Below are positions 1 through 7,910 of a stretch of DNA of 64,000 bases, in pieces. The notes below the pieces were generated by a model, which saw only the letters and a program-made list of their open reading frames with translations, did no database searches and was not told the origin of the DNA. Each line of letters begins with the position of its first letter. Within the stretch, counting starts at the first letter, position 1. The position numbers and the translations under genes were made by a program. Source of the DNA: Niveispirillum lacus (GTDB taxonomy: Bacteria; Pseudomonadota; Alphaproteobacteria; Azospirillales; Azospirillaceae). The stretch lies in contig NZ_NOXU01000024.1 in assembly GCF_002251795.1 (NCBI RefSeq), forward strand, positions 1 through 64,000. Direction: 5' to 3'.

Positions 1-197
1 CGTGCCAAGTGATGGCGAAGCGTGGAAGTTGAGGGTTTCTGCGGCACCCGGCTCTTCATTTACCTACTATTGACATAGAAAACATCGAGGTTTGCAAAGT
101 GCAACATGCATAATGCAAATTATATTGCATTTTCCCACTCACCCTACGAAACAGCCACAACCTAACCTTTTGGTTATGCCAGCCAACAGGGGCTCAA
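1..197. promoter_or_regulatory. AT-rich intergenic region with inverted repeat at window edge
   Basis: No gene is seen here. The stretch is AT-rich compared with its surroundings and lies beyond the 3' end of the patatin gene, so it probably carries the promoter of a leftward gene outside the window. A perfect inverted repeat with arms AATGCAA (112-118) and TTGCATT (125-131) sits next to further TTGCA/TGCAA half-sites at about 92-105. A TTGACA hexamer is at 70-75. The repeat could be an operator; no regulator is identifiable. Confidence 0.35.
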
Positions 198-1283
198 TCA
201 GGGCCGCAATGGTTCAATCAGGTCCGGCACTCGGTCCTTTTCAACAGCTTCCAACCAGCAATCAGCCAGTCGGTCGGTCTCTGCCACTGCCGTGCGCCAG
301 TATTTCTGACGGGTTACTGTATCCATACGCTGGAAGTCACCCCGATCCGGGATCTTCCCAAATGGCAGGGCTTGGGTGAATTCAACAGAGGGACAAAGCA
401 CCAGCATGCGCGACAAGCTGACCTCTCTTGCCCTGCGCCACGGCAGAGCCTTGTCAAACCAGCCCGGAATGATGCGATGGGAAAAATGCGGAAAGAGGAT
501 CAGACCAGGCGGCGTAAATGCCATATCCAGATGGTAATCCATGATGCCGCCATCCAGATAAAGACCGGGTCGTGCGCCATCGGGATCAATTACCCCTTCA
601 AACACAAACGGCACCGCAGAGGATGCCAACAAGGCCGGCATCAGATTGCTGGCGGTCAGTGGGACCGATTGGGTCGGAAACTCCGCCAGAAGATCAAAGG
701 GTGGCGGATCACGACGGTCGTAAAGCACAGTCCGTTCAAAAAACAGGGGCAGGCTGCGCCGGCTGGCCAGATTGGCAATGCCGGCCATTCCAAGCCCCAG
801 ACCCAGCCCGATCTTTCCCAGGGGCGGCTTAATCGGGCCTCGTCCCCGGACCGCCAGGATGGATTGTCGCATGAACGGATGGGACAGCACATGGTCAATG
901 CCATCGGCACCAAAGATCAGACGCAGAAAGTTTCGGCAATGCTCGGTCAGTTCAGTTGCCGTCACCCTGTCGTCCACGCTGTAATCCAGGTAAGCAGCCT
1001 CGAACCTTTGTGCCGCCGCTACCCGGTCGGGCTGTGCCAGACAGGCAAAGCGCCATGTGCCGATGGAACTGCCCACCATATGCAGCGGCCGTGTCCGCTG
1101 CTGGAACCAGCGGCCGAACAGGGCCTGATCAAGACGGGTCAGGGCCAGCCACTTCGCGCCGCCGCTGGCACCGGCCACAACATCGAACATTTCCTCATAC
1201 AGCCCGTCTCGGCGGATACGGGTCATCGCCTCTCGCCCGGCCAGAAAACGCAGGGGCTTGGAACACATCGAAGGACCGGCCAT
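198..1283 (-). CDS. Patatin-like phospholipase family protein
   Basis: Probable lipid acyl hydrolase of the patatin family, which uses a Ser-Asp dyad. The 361-residue product has a glycine-rich GASGG stretch at 38-42 (oxyanion-hole type), a GSSIG nucleophile elbow at 71-75 with Ser73 as the likely nucleophile, and a DGG motif at 244-246 supplying the catalytic Asp. There is no clear signal peptide, so a cytoplasmic or membrane-associated location is inferred. The gene is divergent from the oxygenase gene at 1422. Start at 1283 is the longest option; Met6 or Met20 are alternatives, with only a weak ribosome site. The substrate cannot be inferred. Confidence 0.8.
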   Translation of the reverse strand: MAGPSMCSKPLRFLAGREAMTRIRRDGLYEEMFDVVAGASGGAKWLALTRLDQALFGRWFQQRTRPLHMVGSSIGTWRFACLAQPDRVAAAQRFEAAYLDYSVDDRVTATELTEHCRNFLRLIFGADGIDHVLSHPFMRQSILAVRGRGPIKPPLGKIGLGLGLGMAGIANLASRRSLPLFFERTVLYDRRDPPPFDLLAEFPTQSVPLTASNLMPALLASSAVPFVFEGVIDPDGARPGLYLDGGIMDYHLDMAFTPPGLILFPHFSHRIIPGWFDKALPWRRAREVSLSRMLVLCPSVEFTQALPFGKIPDRGDFQRMDTVTRQKYWRTAVAETDRLADCWLEAVEKDRVPDLIEPLRP

Positions 1284-1421
1284 TTCTCAGGGGTATATCG
1301 CGCCGCAACATAGGCGTCCGACCGTCATCGGGCAAGGGGCGGCCTATTGACGGAAGGCCGTCAGGCGTGATGATAAAAGGTAATCCATACACGAGAACCG
1401 CCAGCGCAAGGCCTGACACGC

Positions 1422-2261
1422 ATGTTCAACATCGCCACCGTGGATTTTAAGGCGCCAGACGCCGCCCAGCAGTTCGTGCGCTCCATGCACGAAACAGGTT
1501 TCGCCGTGCTGCGCAACCACCCGATTGATACAGGCCTGATTCAGGAATTGTACAAGGTCTGGTCGGGCTTCTTCGCCTGGGAAGGCAAATTCGACTATAA
1601 ATTTGATCCGGAAATCCAGGACGGGTTTTTCCCTTTCAAGTCCGAAAACGCCAAAGACAGCGCACTGAAGGACCTGAAGGAATTCTACCATGTCTATCCG
1701 GGCCGCCGCCTGCCGCCGCAGGTAAAGGAGGCGACTGACCGCATGTATGCCGACCTTCTGTCGATGGGACAGACGCTGCTGACCTGGATTCAGGACAATG
1801 TACCGCCGAATGTACGTGACGCGTTTTTCGAACCGCTGCCCAGCATGATGACTGGGTCAACCAGCACCCTGTTCCGTGTCCTGCATTATCCGCCCATCGG
1901 CGAAGGGTATGAACCGGGGGCTGTGCGCGCTGCAGCCCATGAGGATATCAACCTGATCACCCTGCTGGTGACGGGCAGCGAACCAGGACTGCAGGCCCAG
2001 GATACGGCTGGCAACTGGCATGATGTGCCCTGCGACGCCGGCATGATCGCTGTCAATGGTGGCGACATGCTGAAACTGGCCTCGGGCAATTTCATCCCCG
2101 CCACACCCCACCGGGTGGTAAACCCGCCGCCGGAACATAATGTGGCGCGCTATTCCATGCCGATGTTCCTGCATCCCCGCCCGGATGTCCGCCTGTCAGC
2201 CGCATTGACGGCGGGTGAGTTCCTGGATCAGCGACTGCGTGAGATTGGTTTGAAGAAATAA
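1422..2261 (+). CDS. 2-oxoglutarate/Fe(II)-dependent oxygenase, isopenicillin N synthase-like
   Basis: Non-heme iron oxygenase of the isopenicillin N synthase/2OG-Fe(II) superfamily, 279 residues. The iron-binding triad is visible as His173-x-Asp175 in a HED motif and His230 in an ATPHRVVNP context, followed by Arg243-x-Ser245 (RYS), the usual 2-oxoglutarate carboxylate clamp. The N-terminal part carries the GFAVLRNH motif typical of the DIOX_N domain. Length is slightly short for the family (about 300-350). The gene stands alone; its 3' end meets the convergent isomerase-like gene at a hairpin (2276-2298). The substrate is unknown. Confidence 0.85.
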   Translation: MFNIATVDFKAPDAAQQFVRSMHETGFAVLRNHPIDTGLIQELYKVWSGFFAWEGKFDYKFDPEIQDGFFPFKSENAKDSALKDLKEFYHVYPGRRLPPQVKEATDRMYADLLSMGQTLLTWIQDNVPPNVRDAFFEPLPSMMTGSTSTLFRVLHYPPIGEGYEPGAVRAAAHEDINLITLLVTGSEPGLQAQDTAGNWHDVPCDAGMIAVNGGDMLKLASGNFIPATPHRVVNPPPEHNVARYSMPMFLHPRPDVRLSAALTAGEFLDQRLREIGLKK

Positions 2262-2275
2262 GGACGAGTGTCCGG

Positions 2276-2298
2276 GGCGTGCGGGTCTACCGCACGCC
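2276..2298. terminator. Hairpin between convergent genes
   Basis: Perfect 9-bp inverted repeat GGCGTGCGG/CCGCACGCC with a 5-base loop. It lies between the oxygenase stop and the 3' end of the opposite gene, whose stop codon (2287-2289) falls in the loop region. There is no T-tract, so Rho-independent termination is only possible; it may act as a shared 3' stabiliser. Confidence 0.4.
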
Positions 2299-3183
2299 GC
2301 CCGGCTGTTTGCCTTGCAGCCAGGCCAGCGACGCCGCTAGATGCGCCGCTGGCGTCGGCGACTCATCCTCCAGCACATACCAGTCAACGCCAGCCCTGCG
2401 GGCCGCGGCCAGCAACAGCGTCCAATCGACGCTGCCTTGACCAATGGGGGCGAAATCCCCCGGCGGGGCCGAACCGGTAAATTCACCGGTCGACGCACCA
2501 GGCCGCATGTCCTTCACATGCAACAGCTTTACCCTTCCCCCCAGCTTTTCCAGCAGGGCCACGGGATCGACCCCAGCCTTCAGCACCCAGAACACGTCCA
2601 TCTGCAGGTCAACACAGCCCGGATCCAGGCCCGCTAGCAGTCGGTCCAGAAGGGTTCCCGCCCCGTCCGCCGCGAATTCATAGCCGTGCAGATGATACAT
2701 CACGCGCAGGCCGGCCGCCTTCAAGGCTGGGCAGGCGGACCTGTAGGCGGCGATGGCGGCGTCGATCTCCGCCGGGCCAATGCCCTGGTTTGGACCGGCG
2801 CCCGGTGGTTTCAGCCACGCAACCCCGACATACCGATAGCCCACGATCGTCGCCGTATTGATGATGTCCTGCACATTGTCGCGCAATTCCTTGATGCCGA
2901 CATGGGTACCCGATGCCGTCAGCCCCGCCTGATCCAGCAGTGCCTTGAAGGCGGCGGGCTCCAAGCCCAGCGTATTGAAGGCCTCCACCTGGGTGACCCC
3001 GCTGGCGCGCAGGGCCTTCAAAGTGGCGACCGGGTCACGGGCTAGGTCCTTGTGCAGGCTGTAAAGCTGTACTGCGATTTTGGCGTCGGGCACAGGTGGC
3101 GAAGCTCCCGCAATGGCCGCCGTGCTTGTTCCCAGCAGCAGGGCCAGCCCCACCATCATGCTGTATATCCCGTGCCTGCGCAT
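2287..3183 (-). CDS. Exported sugar phosphate isomerase/epimerase-like TIM-barrel protein
   Basis: 298-residue protein of the AP-endonuclease-2/xylose isomerase-like TIM-barrel family. An N-terminal hydrophobic segment (about residues 8-24, ending in AIAGA) looks like a Sec signal peptide, so it is probably periplasmic. The barrel shows typical sequences such as VQLYSLH near residue 39, GTHVGIKEL, YHLHGYEF, DLQMDVFWV and LLHVKDM, which carry the usual His/Glu/Asp metal ligands. Exported members of this family often act on oxidised sugars or polyols, but the substrate is unknown. The 5' end faces the LexA-box region (3278-3316), about 95 bp upstream. Confidence 0.8.
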   Translation of the reverse strand: MRRHGIYSMMVGLALLLGTSTAAIAGASPPVPDAKIAVQLYSLHKDLARDPVATLKALRASGVTQVEAFNTLGLEPAAFKALLDQAGLTASGTHVGIKELRDNVQDIINTATIVGYRYVGVAWLKPPGAGPNQGIGPAEIDAAIAAYRSACPALKAAGLRVMYHLHGYEFAADGAGTLLDRLLAGLDPGCVDLQMDVFWVLKAGVDPVALLEKLGGRVKLLHVKDMRPGASTGEFTGSAPPGDFAPIGQGSVDWTLLLAAARRAGVDWYVLEDESPTPAAHLAASLAWLQGKQPGGVR

Positions 3184-3277
3184 GTTTCCACCGCCCCGCC
3201 GCTGATAGCGTTGTCAGTTAATCCTTCGCTTATCCCTGCATCCGCCTGTCCTGGCAAGCACCGATGAATCCACTTGA

Positions 3278-3292
3278 GAACAAAAAGGGAAC
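3278..3292 (+). promoter_or_regulatory. LexA (SOS) box 1, GAAC-N7-GAAC
   Basis: Exact match to the alphaproteobacterial LexA operator, the direct repeat GAAC-N7-GAAC (equivalent to GTTC-N7-GTTC on the other strand), with half-sites at 3278-3281 and 3289-3292. It lies 47 bp upstream of the preferred start of the zinc-ribbon gene and about 95 bp upstream of the divergent isomerase-like gene. Confidence 0.75.
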
Positions 3293-3301
3293 ATTGTATA
3301 A

Positions 3302-3316
3302 GAACACAAACAGAAC
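3302..3316 (+). promoter_or_regulatory. LexA (SOS) box 2, GAAC-N7-GAAC
   Basis: Second exact GAAC-N7-GAAC box, half-sites at 3302-3305 and 3313-3316, in the same orientation and 24 bp from the first. Four GAAC half-sites therefore recur at 3278, 3289, 3302 and 3313. The box ends 22 bp before the ATG at 3339, a position suited to direct repression. Confidence 0.75.
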
Positions 3317-3338
3317 ATCTGCGACGATGGAGGATGTG

Positions 3339-3695
3339 ATGCGACCGGCAATCCGACACAGCGCCCTGACCGGAAATGTGGGTCTGGCTAATTTCCGGGG
3401 CCACGATTTCGACATGCATTGTGTCTGCTGTGGGGAGGAATGCCGCTGGCGGACTGACTTGCTGGTCCGCCGTCACGGCCATGACTGGCCGGTGGCGGCG
3501 TTCAGCCGGGGTTTTGTCTGCCAGGGCTGCGGGGAGATTGGCACATCGGTGCTGCGTATTGTGGAACGGCCTGCCGATCAGCAGCACACACGGTTCCGCC
3601 GCATGGCCCCGCGTCCCATCCTGGGCGGTGGCCATATTCCATCCATGCCGGCCCATTGGCAGGCACGCGGAATGGAAGAGGGGGCCGCAGCCTAG
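3339..3695 (+). CDS. Small zinc-ribbon-like protein under predicted LexA control
   Basis: Unrecognised 118-residue protein. Two CxxC knuckles are visible (Cys28-x2-Cys31 with extra Cys30 and Cys35, and Cys61-x2-Cys64), about 30 residues apart and separated by a basic stretch (LLVRRHGHDW), which fits a zinc ribbon. Start 3339 is chosen because GGAGG (3329-3333) sits 5 bases upstream and because the longer frame from 3264 would place both LexA boxes inside the coding sequence; 3327 is a second alternative. The tandem LexA boxes imply induction by DNA damage. A role in DNA transactions is inference from regulation and fold only. Confidence 0.65.
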   Translation: MRPAIRHSALTGNVGLANFRGHDFDMHCVCCGEECRWRTDLLVRRHGHDWPVAAFSRGFVCQGCGEIGTSVLRIVERPADQQHTRFRRMAPRPILGGGHIPSMPAHWQARGMEEGAAA

Positions 3696-3700
3696 AGCGC

Positions 3701-3713
3701 ATCTGATTCAGAT
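3701..3713. repeat. Short palindrome ATCTGA-T-TCAGAT
   Basis: Perfect 13-bp palindrome six bases after the stop of the zinc-ribbon gene. It has no T-tract. It resembles the core of dispersed intergenic palindromes found in alphaproteobacteria, but no second copy was noticed in this window. Confidence 0.3.
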
Positions 3714-3816
3714 CGAAGTTTTTTGCATCGGGCATGAAGCGACGAAACGGAAAACCTTCTGTCTGTTGGGAGCGTGGTTGGCGGCCCTCAGACACCTGGG
3801 GGCTGCTTACCCCCCG

Positions 3817-3830
3817 TTGACCTGCATCAA
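3817..3830 (+). promoter_or_regulatory. FNR/FixK-type box upstream of adhP
   Basis: TTGACCTGCATCAA fits the TTGAY-N4-RTCAA consensus of CRP/FNR-family oxygen regulators (FNR, Anr, FixK). Its centre is 91 bp before the adhP ATG. If it acts as a class II site near -41.5, transcription would start near 3865, with a weak -10 candidate around 3853-3858. This predicts induction of adhP at low oxygen. Confidence 0.6.
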
Positions 3831-3914
3831 GGGCATGTTTCTTTGGTTGCCATAGGGTAGACGGCAAAGGGTGGGCGACGGGTCTGCCCACCATTCCATA
3901 AGGAAGCCCGCCCC

Positions 3915-4940
3915 ATGCTGCCGCAGAAGATGAAGGCTGCGATTGTCCGTTCCTATGGCGCCCCATTGTGCCTGGAGGAGGTCGCGGTGCCGCGGCCCGG
4001 TCCTGGTCAGATTCTGGTAAAGATTGCAGCATCCGGGGTCTGTCACACCGATCTGCATGCGGCAGATGGCGACTGGCCTGTAAAACCACCCCTGCCCTTC
4101 ATCCCCGGACATGAAGGGGTGGGAACGGTTGTGGCGAGCGGTCTTGGCGTCACAACCGTACGGGAGGGCGACCGGGTTGGTGTGCCCTGGCTCTACACGG
4201 CTTGTGGTCATTGCGAACATTGCCTGACCGGATGGGAAACCTTGTGTACGGCCCAGCAGAACACGGGCTATTCGGTTAATGGTGGCTATGCCGAATATGT
4301 GCTGGCCGATCCCAACTTCGTGGGTCATCTGCCCGCCAGCGTCAGCTTCACCGACATCGCCCCGATCCTGTGTGCCGGGGTCACCGTCTATAAGGGGCTG
4401 AAAGAAACCGACACCCGACCCGGTCAGTGGGTGGTGATCAGCGGTATCGGCGGTCTGGGCCATGTGGCGGTTCAGTATGCCAAGGCTATGGGCTTGCATG
4501 TCGCTGCCGTCGATGTGGCTGACAGTAAGCTGGCCCTGGCCCGTGCGCTGGGCGCCGATCTGGTGGTCAACGCCACCAAGACCGATCCGGTGAGGGAGGT
4601 ACAATCCGCCATTGGCGGCGCACACGGCGTCCTGGTCACTGCCGTCAGTCGCGCAGCCTTTGCCCAGGCCATCGGCATGACCCGCCGACATGGTACGGTC
4701 AGCTTGGTCGGCCTGCCGCCGGGCGACTTCCCCGTACCCATCTTCGATGTGGTGCTGAACCGGATCACCATCCGGGGTTCCATCGTCGGCACCCGTGCCG
4801 ATCTGGCAGAGGCGCTGATGTTTGCTGGTGAGGGCAAGGTGAAGGCCACCGTGACGGTGGACAATCTCGACAACATCAACGCGGTGATGAACCGGTTGCG
4901 CGCCGGACAGGTCGACGGCCGCGTGGTACTGGCTGTGTAA
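3915..4940 (+). CDS. adhP: Zinc-dependent alcohol dehydrogenase AdhP
   Basis: Medium-chain zinc alcohol dehydrogenase, oxidising ethanol or propanol with NAD, or reducing aldehydes in fermentation. The 341-residue length matches AdhP. Catalytic zinc ligands Cys43 (GVCHTDLH) and His66-Glu67 (PGHEGVG) are present, as is the structural zinc lobe Cys97, Cys100, Cys103, Cys111. The Rossmann dinucleotide motif GIGGLG lies near residue 180. An AAGGAAG ribosome site precedes the ATG. The gene is monocistronic with an FNR/FixK-type box upstream, which fits a role in redox balancing under oxygen limitation. Confidence 0.92.
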   Translation: MLPQKMKAAIVRSYGAPLCLEEVAVPRPGPGQILVKIAASGVCHTDLHAADGDWPVKPPLPFIPGHEGVGTVVASGLGVTTVREGDRVGVPWLYTACGHCEHCLTGWETLCTAQQNTGYSVNGGYAEYVLADPNFVGHLPASVSFTDIAPILCAGVTVYKGLKETDTRPGQWVVISGIGGLGHVAVQYAKAMGLHVAAVDVADSKLALARALGADLVVNATKTDPVREVQSAIGGAHGVLVTAVSRAAFAQAIGMTRRHGTVSLVGLPPGDFPVPIFDVVLNRITIRGSIVGTRADLAEALMFAGEGKVKATVTVDNLDNINAVMNRLRAGQVDGRVVLAV

Positions 4941-4992
4941 AAATGCCTGTGCGGGGGGAGGCCGAACCAGATGGCATCCCCCCTTCCCCGCT

Positions 4993-5154
4993 TTACATCT
5001 GACGGCCTGTGCTATCCGTGCTGGCAAACACGGAATGCAGGAACCAGAGGATAAAGGTGGCCAGAAGCAGGAAGCCGCCCCATTGACGGCTGATGATCAT
5101 GACCCCGCCGGCTGTGGCCAGAGCGGCAAGATAAAAGAACAGAGACTTTTTCAT
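4993..5154 (-). CDS. Small two-helix membrane protein
   Basis: Unrecognised 53-residue protein beginning MKKSLFFYLAALA. Two hydrophobic segments (about residues 4-20 and 27-42) with a short QWGG turn suggest a small inner-membrane hairpin protein. The start at 5154 is preferred because it gives a positively charged N-terminus directly before the first helix; the frame is open to 5214 but the extension looks non-coding. The ribosome site is weak. Confidence 0.5.
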   Translation of the reverse strand: MKKSLFFYLAALATAGGVMIISRQWGGFLLLATFILWFLHSVFASTDSTGRQM

Positions 5155-5240
5155 TATCAGGACTTTCTGCCGACACGTGTGGGCGGCAGCCCAGGGGGCG
5201 CCGTCACGGCACAACGTGCATATCCAAATCTAGGGGGGGA

Positions 5241-5681
5241 TCAGACAGAACGAACGGTGGGCGGGCCGGTCGGCATGCGGGCAGCATGACCCGCACGATC
5301 CCTGTTCAGGTCAGGACCAAACTGCCCTCGCACAACGGGGGCAGACACGACTAATGCAACCTGATAGGCCCCGGTCGTGATGGCCTTTGTTGGCGGTGGA
5401 TCGCCGTTGGAAAGATCGGGACGGGCCCGCGGACATTCGTCCTGCAGCAGCAGCGGCGCCGTCTCTGTCAGCGTTGTCCGAAGATTGCCGTTGGTAGAAA
5501 GACCATCACGCGCCCGTTCCGCTTCGGCGCCCGATATACCCAGGCCCGAAAGCGCCCCGGCCACCGCCAACATCAGCAGTAGCAACAGCGACTTTAGACG
5601 CCCCGGCCATTGCCGCAACCATCGGCGGGGACGCCCGATCAGCGGCTTGTCAACACAGGAAGGGGGTGGTTGCGGGATCAT
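5241..5681 (-). CDS. Hypothetical protein with one N-terminal membrane segment
   Basis: Unrecognised 146-residue protein. A basic N-terminus (GRPRRWLRQWPGRLK) is followed by one hydrophobic segment at about residues 30-50, consistent with a signal anchor or signal peptide ending near GAEAER. The remainder is polar with no recognisable motif, and contains one cysteine (DECPR). It lies in a minus-strand run between the small membrane protein and the truncated hemoglobin. It could be a poorly conserved exported protein; the coding status is moderately supported by strand and position only. Confidence 0.45.
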   Translation of the reverse strand: MIPQPPPSCVDKPLIGRPRRWLRQWPGRLKSLLLLLMLAVAGALSGLGISGAEAERARDGLSTNGNLRTTLTETAPLLLQDECPRARPDLSNGDPPPTKAITTGAYQVALVVSAPVVRGQFGPDLNRDRAGHAARMPTGPPTVRSV

Positions 5682-5733
5682 AGGGCCAAGGTGGGCGTGG
5701 ATCAGACACAGTACAAGTAGTAAATTTCGCCGC

Positions 5734-6132
5734 TTAAGCGGAACGGGCCATGGTCAGTCCCTGCTGCAACGCCTGGCTCATCCGTTCCGCCTTGTCGCGC
5801 AGGGCCGCGGCTGGCGGCGGGGTGAACAGGCTGTCGACTGTTTGGGCGAACAGGGCGAGCCATCGCTGAAAATGATGGGCCTCCAGTCCCGGAATGCCCG
5901 CATGCACCTGCATCGGTCTTCCGTCATACCGGCCGGTGCCCAGGGTCACCGACGACCAGAAATCATGGACACGGCGCAAATGGGCCGCCCATTGCGCATC
6001 TCCCTCTCCCACCATCTGCTGGAAAACCGGACCCAAGACCGGGTCCAGCCGGGCAGCCGCATAGAACTCCACGACCAGGTGGGCCAGGCTGGCATCATCT
6101 ATACGGTGAAAGGGAGGATCAGAAATGGTCAT
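5734..6132 (-). CDS. Group III truncated hemoglobin
   Basis: Heme protein of the truncated globin family, group III (Ctb type), 132 residues as expected. The region FYAAARLDPVLGPVF is typical of helix B-C/CD, FWSS marks helix E, and the likely proximal histidine is His77 in PMQVHAGIPGL, followed by HHFQRWLALF, the characteristic group III helix G sequence. Such proteins bind O2 and NO and are linked to nitrosative stress or low-oxygen respiration. No FNR box was seen upstream. It is divergent from the iminopeptidase gene at 6242. Confidence 0.88.
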   Translation of the reverse strand: MTISDPPFHRIDDASLAHLVVEFYAAARLDPVLGPVFQQMVGEGDAQWAAHLRRVHDFWSSVTLGTGRYDGRPMQVHAGIPGLEAHHFQRWLALFAQTVDSLFTPPPAAALRDKAERMSQALQQGLTMARSA

Positions 6133-6241
6133 CTACCTATCTTAACCCCTTCCTGATGGCCACTGGCCTGTTTTTCGCGGACGGTTTGCGTTGCGCCCGC
6201 TGCTTGCCTTACTATCGGGGCAACAACAAACGGATGTATCC

Positions 6242-7192
6242 ATGCCCCGCGGCGATCTTTTCTCCCCGCTCGACCCTTTTCAGACCGGCCGGTTGAAGGT
6301 CGACGATATTCACAACCTCTATTGGGAACAGAGTGGCAATCCTGACGGTGTGCCGGTCCTGTTCCTGCATGGGGGGCCGGGGGCTGGGGCTTCGCCCACG
6401 CATCGCCGTTTCTTCGATCCCACCTTCTACCGTATCGTGATCCTGGACCAGCGTGGTGCCGGTCGGTCGACTCCGCTGGGTGACCTGCGTAACAATGATA
6501 TCCCGCATTTGGTGGCCGATCTGGAGGCCCTGCGGACACATCTTGGCATCGACCGCTGGATGGTCTTTGGTGGTTCCTGGGGTTCCACCTTGTCGATCGC
6601 CTATGCCGAAGCGCATCCCAACCGGGTGATCGGCTTGATCCTGCGCGGCATCTTCCTGATGCGCAAATCGGAGATCGACTGGTTCCTTTACGGGATGAAA
6701 CACATCTTTCCGGAGGCCTGGGCACATTTTAATGCCTTTATCCCCGCTGGTGAACGGGGAGACCTGCTTGAAGCCTACTGGAAGCGGCTGACCAACCCGG
6801 ATCCTTCTGTGCATTTGCCCGCAGCCCGCGTCTGGAGCATGTATGAGGGAGCCTGTTCTACCCTGATGCCCAGCCCGGAGCTGGTCTCCGCTTCCGGCGA
6901 GGATAATCATGCCCTTGGGCTGGCGCGGATCGAGGCGCATTATTTCCGAAATAATGGCCTAGACCCCGAGGATAAGCTGCTGCGGGATATCCGCACGATC
7001 AGGCACATCCCCGCTGTGATCATCCAGGGACGCTACGACATAGTCTGCCCGATCCGGACCGCCGATGAGTTGCATCGCGCTTGGCCGGAGGCAGACTATA
7101 TCGTGGTCCCCGATGCCGGGCACAGTGCCATGGAACCGGGCGTGCGCACCGCGCTGGTCCAGGCCACGGAACGATTTAAGACACTGCGCTAG
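6242..7192 (+). CDS. pip: Proline iminopeptidase
   Basis: Alpha/beta-hydrolase of family S33 that removes N-terminal proline from peptides, 316 residues from the chosen start. Seen are the HGGPG oxyanion motif at 43-47, the nucleophile elbow GGSWGS at 110-115 with Ser112, GRYDIVCP carrying the acid Asp, and DAGHS carrying the catalytic His. No signal peptide is present after MPRGDLF, so it is cytoplasmic. An upstream in-frame ATG at 6191 adds 17 residues with no homology-like character and is not used. Its 3' end overlaps the convergent GNAT gene by 17 bp. Confidence 0.9.
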   Translation: MPRGDLFSPLDPFQTGRLKVDDIHNLYWEQSGNPDGVPVLFLHGGPGAGASPTHRRFFDPTFYRIVILDQRGAGRSTPLGDLRNNDIPHLVADLEALRTHLGIDRWMVFGGSWGSTLSIAYAEAHPNRVIGLILRGIFLMRKSEIDWFLYGMKHIFPEAWAHFNAFIPAGERGDLLEAYWKRLTNPDPSVHLPAARVWSMYEGACSTLMPSPELVSASGEDNHALGLARIEAHYFRNNGLDPEDKLLRDIRTIRHIPAVIIQGRYDIVCPIRTADELHRAWPEADYIVVPDAGHSAMEPGVRTALVQATERFKTLR

Positions 7193-7670
7193 AGCCTGAG
7201 TTCACCGTTTGAGTGCCTGGGCGCACCGTATAGCGGACAAATCCGTCATGGCCACCCGTAAGCTTGTCATACAGGATACGGGCGGTCGTGTTGGTTTCTT
7301 GGGTGTGCCAGTAGACCCGGCCCCAACCCGCCTTGTCGCCCATCTCCACCAGTCGATTGATCAATGCGCTACCGACGCCCTGTCCCCGCGCCGTTTCGAC
7401 GGTGAACAGATCCTCCAGATAACAGAGCAACTGTGCCGACCATGTATGCGGGTGCAGCACGTAATGGCAAAGCCCAAGCAGGTGGCCATCGGCATCGGTT
7501 GCGACCAGTCCCTTGACCGGCGCAGAAGGGTCCATAATGCGGGACCAGAGCGTACCGGTCACCCGTTCGGGCACCTCAACCTTGTAGAAGCGGCAATAGG
7601 CATCCCACAGGCTGCGCCACTGCGTACGGTCCGTTGCCACAAGTGGCCGCACAACTGAAACAAGTGTCAT
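7176..7670 (-). CDS. GNAT family N-acetyltransferase
   Basis: 164-residue single-domain acetyltransferase using acetyl-CoA. Motif A is clear: LEDLFTVETARGQGVGSALI contains the RGQGVG pyrophosphate-binding loop, and the later ARILYDKL with GFVRYTV fits motif B and the C-terminal strand. The overall pattern resembles the small polyamine/amino-acid acetyltransferase branch, but the substrate is not determinable. The gene ends within the 3' end of pip on the opposite strand. No operon partner is seen. Confidence 0.85.
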   Translation of the reverse strand: MTLVSVVRPLVATDRTQWRSLWDAYCRFYKVEVPERVTGTLWSRIMDPSAPVKGLVATDADGHLLGLCHYVLHPHTWSAQLLCYLEDLFTVETARGQGVGSALINRLVEMGDKAGWGRVYWHTQETNTTARILYDKLTGGHDGFVRYTVRPGTQTVNSGSSAVS

Positions 7671-7910
7671 TATCCACTCTTTCGCCCAAGCTGTCGGTCT
7701 CTGGATATTACATCCTCACCCTGTCCTGTCCATCCCGGCTGTCGGCGGCAAGGTCCGTTCAGCCGCGACTACAGAAGATCAGATGCGATTTTCCCCATAT
7801 TCACAAGCCCCTGGCCAAAAGAGTGCGATGCCTGCCCCTTGTCACAGGCCAGCCGCCTGTGGCATCAGGTTTGACTTAGCCGACAAAACAGCGGCGGATC
7901 GGAACGGCGC

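Noticed and set aside
372-1313. 313-residue plus-strand open frame opposite the patatin gene
   Set aside because: No motif; the minus-strand gene has GxSxG and DGG motifs in the correct order.
5377-6156. 259-residue plus-strand frame over the hemoglobin gene
   Set aside because: Overlaps the truncated hemoglobin gene, which has family motifs, and shows none itself.
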